A DNA stretch of 8,291 nt from Clostridia bacterium (GTDB lineage Bacteria > Bacillota_A > Clostridia > Christensenellales > Aristaeellaceae), in contig JAFUPO010000404.1 in the NCBI GenBank assembly GCA_017481185.1, forward strand, positions 1-8,291, given 5' to 3'. The notes beneath the pieces are model-generated. The model was not told the DNA's origin. It did no database searches and worked only from the letters and a program-made list of their open reading frames with translations. Shown in pieces: positions 6,553 to 8,291 of the stretch. Made by a program: the position numbers and the translations under genes. Positions within the stretch are counted from its first letter, which is position 1; every line of letters starts with the position of its first letter.

Positions 6553-7616
6553 TGGGGCACCTCCCGGAAGAAATCGCCCGGGGCCTTGTGCAGGCAGCAC
6601 TGGCCGATATGGTTGAGGAGCACTACCTTCAACTGCCCGTTCAGATGCTTTTTGTCAAGGCTCAGGGCAGGCAGGATGGCTTCTTTATTTTCAATGGAAA
6701 CGGTAAAAGGCAGGCCCTGGGCCTTTAAACAATCCAGCAGCCGCTGATAGGTACCCCTTTCGGTCAGGCCCTCATTTTCGGAAAGCCGGGTGATCAGCGC
6801 CATGCCGATGGCCACGGCTTCCCCATGGCGCAGGCCGGTGAAGTGCTGGGCTGCCTCGATGGCATGGGCCAGGGTGTGGCCAAAGTTGAGAATCATCCTT
6901 TCGCCGGTATCCCGCTCGTCGTTTTCCACCACCTGGGCCTTGATTTTTAAGCAAATGGCGATGATTTCTTCAATATGGGCCATGGCAGCCTCGCGGGTAT
7001 TCAGGCGGCAGAGAAGGTCAAAGAGCTTTTCATCACGGATGCAGCCATACTTCACCACCTCGCCCATGCCGTCCCGCCAGAACTGGTCGGTAAGGGTCTT
7101 AAGGGTCTGCGGATCCACCATGACCAATTGGGGCTGATAGAAGCAGCCGCACAGGTTTTTGCCCTGGGGCAAATCAATGGCTACCTTGCCGCCCACAGAG
7201 CTGTCCACCTGGGCCAGAAGGCTGGTGGGAACCTGCACGAAGGGGATGCCCCGCAGATAGGTGGCTGCCGCCAAACCGCCCAGATCGCCGATGACGCCGC
7301 CGCCCAGGGTGATGAGCACATCGGACCGGGAGAGGCGATGCTCGCACAGAAAATCGTAGCACTGGCTCAGGCACTGGAGGCACTTGGTCTCCTCCCCGGC
7401 GGGCAGCACCAATAAATGGGCCTCAAGGCCTGCCTTTTCAAGGCTTTCAAGCACTCTTTGGGCATACAGGGGCGCGACGTTGGTGTCGGAGAGCACCGCC
7501 GCCTTTTGCGCCTTGGGCAAGCGCCCGTGCACCGCTTCGCCAATATTTTTCAGGCATCCCTTTTCAATAATAATATCATAAGACCGCTCTTTCAGATCGA
7601 TCTTCAACACACCCAT
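6543..7616 (-). CDS. aroB: 3-Dehydroquinate synthase
   Basis: This 357-residue, NAD+ and divalent-metal dependent enzyme cyclises DAHP to 3-dehydroquinate. The dinucleotide and substrate region shows LPAGEETK (71-78), TLGGGVIGDLGGLAAATYLRG (103-123) and VPTSLLAQVDSSVGGK (129-144). The metal ligands are visible: Glu186 in GMGEVVKYG, His247 in NFGHTLAHAIE and His264 in RHGEAVAIGM. NDERD (232-236) is also typical. Length is normal, with no damage. ATG 7616 has GGGAG 8 nt upstream; an in-frame TTG five codons earlier (7631) lacks a better site and falls in the ribosome-binding sequence. It lies 91 nt after aroF, with palindromic copy F between them, and its last 10 nt overlap aroA, which suggests coupled translation of the two. 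Confidence 0.96.
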   Translation of the reverse strand: MGVLKIDLKERSYDIIIEKGCLKNIGEAVHGRLPKAQKAAVLSDTNVAPLYAQRVLESLEKAGLEAHLLVLPAGEETKCLQCLSQCYDFLCEHRLSRSDVLITLGGGVIGDLGGLAAATYLRGIPFVQVPTSLLAQVDSSVGGKVAIDLPQGKNLCGCFYQPQLVMVDPQTLKTLTDQFWRDGMGEVVKYGCIRDEKLFDLLCRLNTREAAMAHIEEIIAICLKIKAQVVENDERDTGERMILNFGHTLAHAIEAAQHFTGLRHGEAVAIGMALITRLSENEGLTERGTYQRLLDCLKAQGLPFTVSIENKEAILPALSLDKKHLNGQLKVVLLNHIGQCCLHKAPGDFFREVPQWL

Positions 7617-7633
7617 AACTCTCACTCCCAAAA

Positions 7634-7694
7634 CGGTTTTCTTTGGGGGAGCGCCAGGGGGCTTTTCTTTTTTTGAAAAGAAAAGTCCCCTCGC
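7634..7694 (+). repeat. Palindromic intergenic repeat, copy F, inside the operon between aroF and aroB
   Basis: The tag ACGGTTTTCTTTGGGGGAGC leads into a stem, 7653-7671 with 7676-7694, loop TTTG. There is one C-C mismatch (7655/7692, where other copies have GCGAG at the base) and one G-T position (7661/7686). It is the most degenerate copy and its tag resembles copy A. Relative to the operon it points opposite to copy E. The hairpin begins 13 nt after the aroF stop in transcript direction. Confidence 0.8.
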
Positions 7695-7707
7695 ACATTA
7701 CCGTGCC

Positions 7708-8067
7708 TTACACGGTCCTCCCCACAGCGCCGGCGATGATGCGGATATCGTCCATGACCTGCTTAAACAGATCCGGCTTAATGGACTGCTGGCCGTCGCA
7801 CAGGGCGTGGGCAGGGTCGTTATGCACTTCGATCATCAGGCCGTCGGCCCCCACGGCGATGGCTGCCTTGGCCAGGGGTTCCACCATCCACCACTTGCCG
7901 GTGGCATGGCTGGGGTCCACGATCACAGGCAGGTGGCTGAGCTTTTTCACCGCCGGGATGGCCGCCAAATCGAGGGTGTTGCGGGTATAGGTTTCAAAGG
8001 TGCGCACACCCCGCTCGCAGAGGATCACCTGATCGTTGCCCCCGGCCAGGATGTATTCAGAGCTCAT
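7708..8067 (-). CDS. aroF: DAHP synthase C-terminal segment, possibly separately initiated
   Basis: A 119-residue frame from ATG 8067 to TAA. It carries the second half of the TIM barrel: LAGGN (8-11 region), [17 protein letters not shown] (17-33), DPSHATGK (51-58) and LMIEVH (77-82). The expected metal ligands His54, Glu80 and Asp91 (ALCDGQQS) are all here; the remaining cysteine ligand would lie upstream of the window. AGGAG (8078-8074) ends 6 nt before this ATG and overlaps the TAG that ends the upstream segment, so termination followed by re-initiation is mechanically plausible. Alone it cannot form a complete active site. The ATG is also simply the Met (often Leu) of the EEWLM-type helix in intact homologues, so its use as a start may be coincidental. 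Confidence 0.6.
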   Translation of the reverse strand: MSSEYILAGGNDQVILCERGVRTFETYTRNTLDLAAIPAVKKLSHLPVIVDPSHATGKWWMVEPLAKAAIAVGADGLMIEVHNDPAHALCDGQQSIKPDLFKQVMDDIRIIAGAVGRTV

Positions 8068-8079
8068 GATCCACTCCTA
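8068..8079 (-). other. In-frame amber codon overlapping an AGGAG ribosome-binding-like site in aroF
   Basis: The minus-strand order is ATT TAG GAG TGG ATC ATG. TAG is at 8079-8077, AGGAG at 8078-8074, spacer TGGATC, ATG at 8067. In homologues the TAG codon is Glu (GAG or GAA), so GAG to TAG needs one transversion. AGGAG includes the last two bases of the stop; an ancestral GAGGAG would also resemble a ribosome binding site, so the site need not have been selected. Confidence 0.75.
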
Positions 8080-8291
8080 AATGGTGGAGGAAAGTCCGCG
8101 CTTAAGCAGGATGGGCTTGCGGATCTGGCCCAGGTGGCGCAGAAGATCAAAGTTTTGCATATTTCGGGCGCCCACCTGAATCACGTCCACCGTGTCCATG
8201 AAAAACTCAATATCGTCGGGCTCCATGATCTCAGAGACGATGGGCAGGCCGGTGGCCTCCCGGGCTTCCATCAGGAGCTTAAGGCCGTCAT
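8077..8291 (-). CDS. aroF: DAHP synthase N-terminal-side segment ending at TAG (partial)
   Basis: Seventy residues are visible from the window edge to TAG. They read DGLKLLMEAREATGLPIVSEIM, then DVIQVGARNMQNFDLLRHLG and KPILLKRGLSSTI, the middle strands of the DAHP synthase barrel. The conserved Lys-Arg of LLKRG helps bind the phosphate/PEP. The frame is open at the right edge; the ATG at 8271 is internal, since family residues continue upstream of it (DGLKLL). Truncation at TAG would remove the metal-binding His, Glu and Asp, so this product alone should be inactive. Confidence 0.7.
   Translation of the reverse strand, partial: DGLKLLMEAREATGLPIVSEIMEPDDIEFFMDTVDVIQVGARNMQNFDLLRHLGQIRKPILLKRGLSSTI

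Larger units (their letters stand above)
7708..8291 (-). pseudogene. aroF: DAHP synthase gene, interrupted by one in-frame TAG; 5' end outside window
   Basis: This is the first enzyme of the shikimate pathway: PEP plus erythrose-4-phosphate to 3-deoxy-D-arabino-heptulosonate-7-phosphate. The family is the Bacillus/Thermotoga-like type I group. One continuous minus-strand frame covers LPIVSEIM, VGARNMQNF and LLKRGLSSTI, then TAG (8079-8077), then [40 protein letters not shown] and [10 protein letters not shown] to TAA at 7710-7708. The family reads ...[16 protein letters not shown]..., so TAG replaces one Glu and nothing else is lost. No frameshift or other damage is seen, and the residues are still those of a constrained enzyme. 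It is called a pseudogene only provisionally: a fresh nonsense mutation or sequence error, amber readthrough, or a split gene all fit. Expression as the operon's first visible gene is likely. Confidence 0.7.

Noticed and set aside
528..7694. The hairpins as ordinary rho-independent terminators
   Set aside because: No copy is followed by a U-run on either strand, and two copies lie inside an operon. Non-canonical termination remains possible, so they are annotated as repeats.
8065..8082. Frameshift in aroF
   Set aside because: Both halves are in the same frame; only the TAG codon separates them, so no insertion or deletion is needed.

Overview
The window is a GC-rich bacterial chromosome segment, most like a Gram-positive Clostridia member of the gut Oscillospiraceae type. 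That placement is an inference from GC-rich codons, strong AGGAGG-type ribosome binding sites, frequent TGA stops, clostridial-looking AroC and AroA sequences and a hexameric-type GDH. No taxonomic marker gene is present. It is dense core metabolism, with no CRISPR, tRNA, rRNA, phage or classical IS element visible.

Layout: (1) 1-507, plus strand, the C-terminal part of an NADP-type glutamate dehydrogenase. (2) 508-748, an intergenic region with two palindromic repeat units (A, B) and a sigma-A-like promoter. (3) 749-2008, plus strand, an MFS transporter of the organophosphate:phosphate antiporter type. (4) 2009-2169, a convergent intergenic region with two more palindromic units (C, D). (5) 2170-8291, minus strand, an aromatic amino acid operon read right to left: aroF (DAHP synthase, running off the right edge), aroB, aroA, aroC, pheA, aroE, aroQ. 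Together these supply DAHP synthase, dehydroquinate synthase, type II dehydroquinase, shikimate dehydrogenase, EPSP synthase, chorismate synthase and prephenate dehydratase. Shikimate kinase, chorismate mutase and prephenate dehydrogenase are not in the window.

Genes inside the operon are tightly packed: aroB/aroA overlap by 10 nt, aroC/pheA and aroE/aroQ share ATGA overlaps, and pheA/aroE are 3 nt apart. The two exceptions are the aroF-aroB and aroA-aroC gaps, each filled by one copy of the same palindromic repeat (F and E). Every gap longer than 3 nt in the window holds at least one copy, six in all.

Two observations stand out. First, a family of about 60-nt 'tag plus hairpin' elements has a near-constant tag and stem base but stem interiors that change with pairing preserved; they occur as inverted pairs outside the operon and singly inside it. 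Second, aroF is interrupted by a single in-frame TAG at a position normally Glu, while both flanks match the family residue for residue. An AGGAG ribosome-binding-like sequence overlaps that TAG and sits 6 nt before an in-frame ATG. This could be a recent nonsense mutation or base error, amber readthrough, or a split gene translated by re-initiation. All nine gene ends in the window use TGA or TAA, none TAG.
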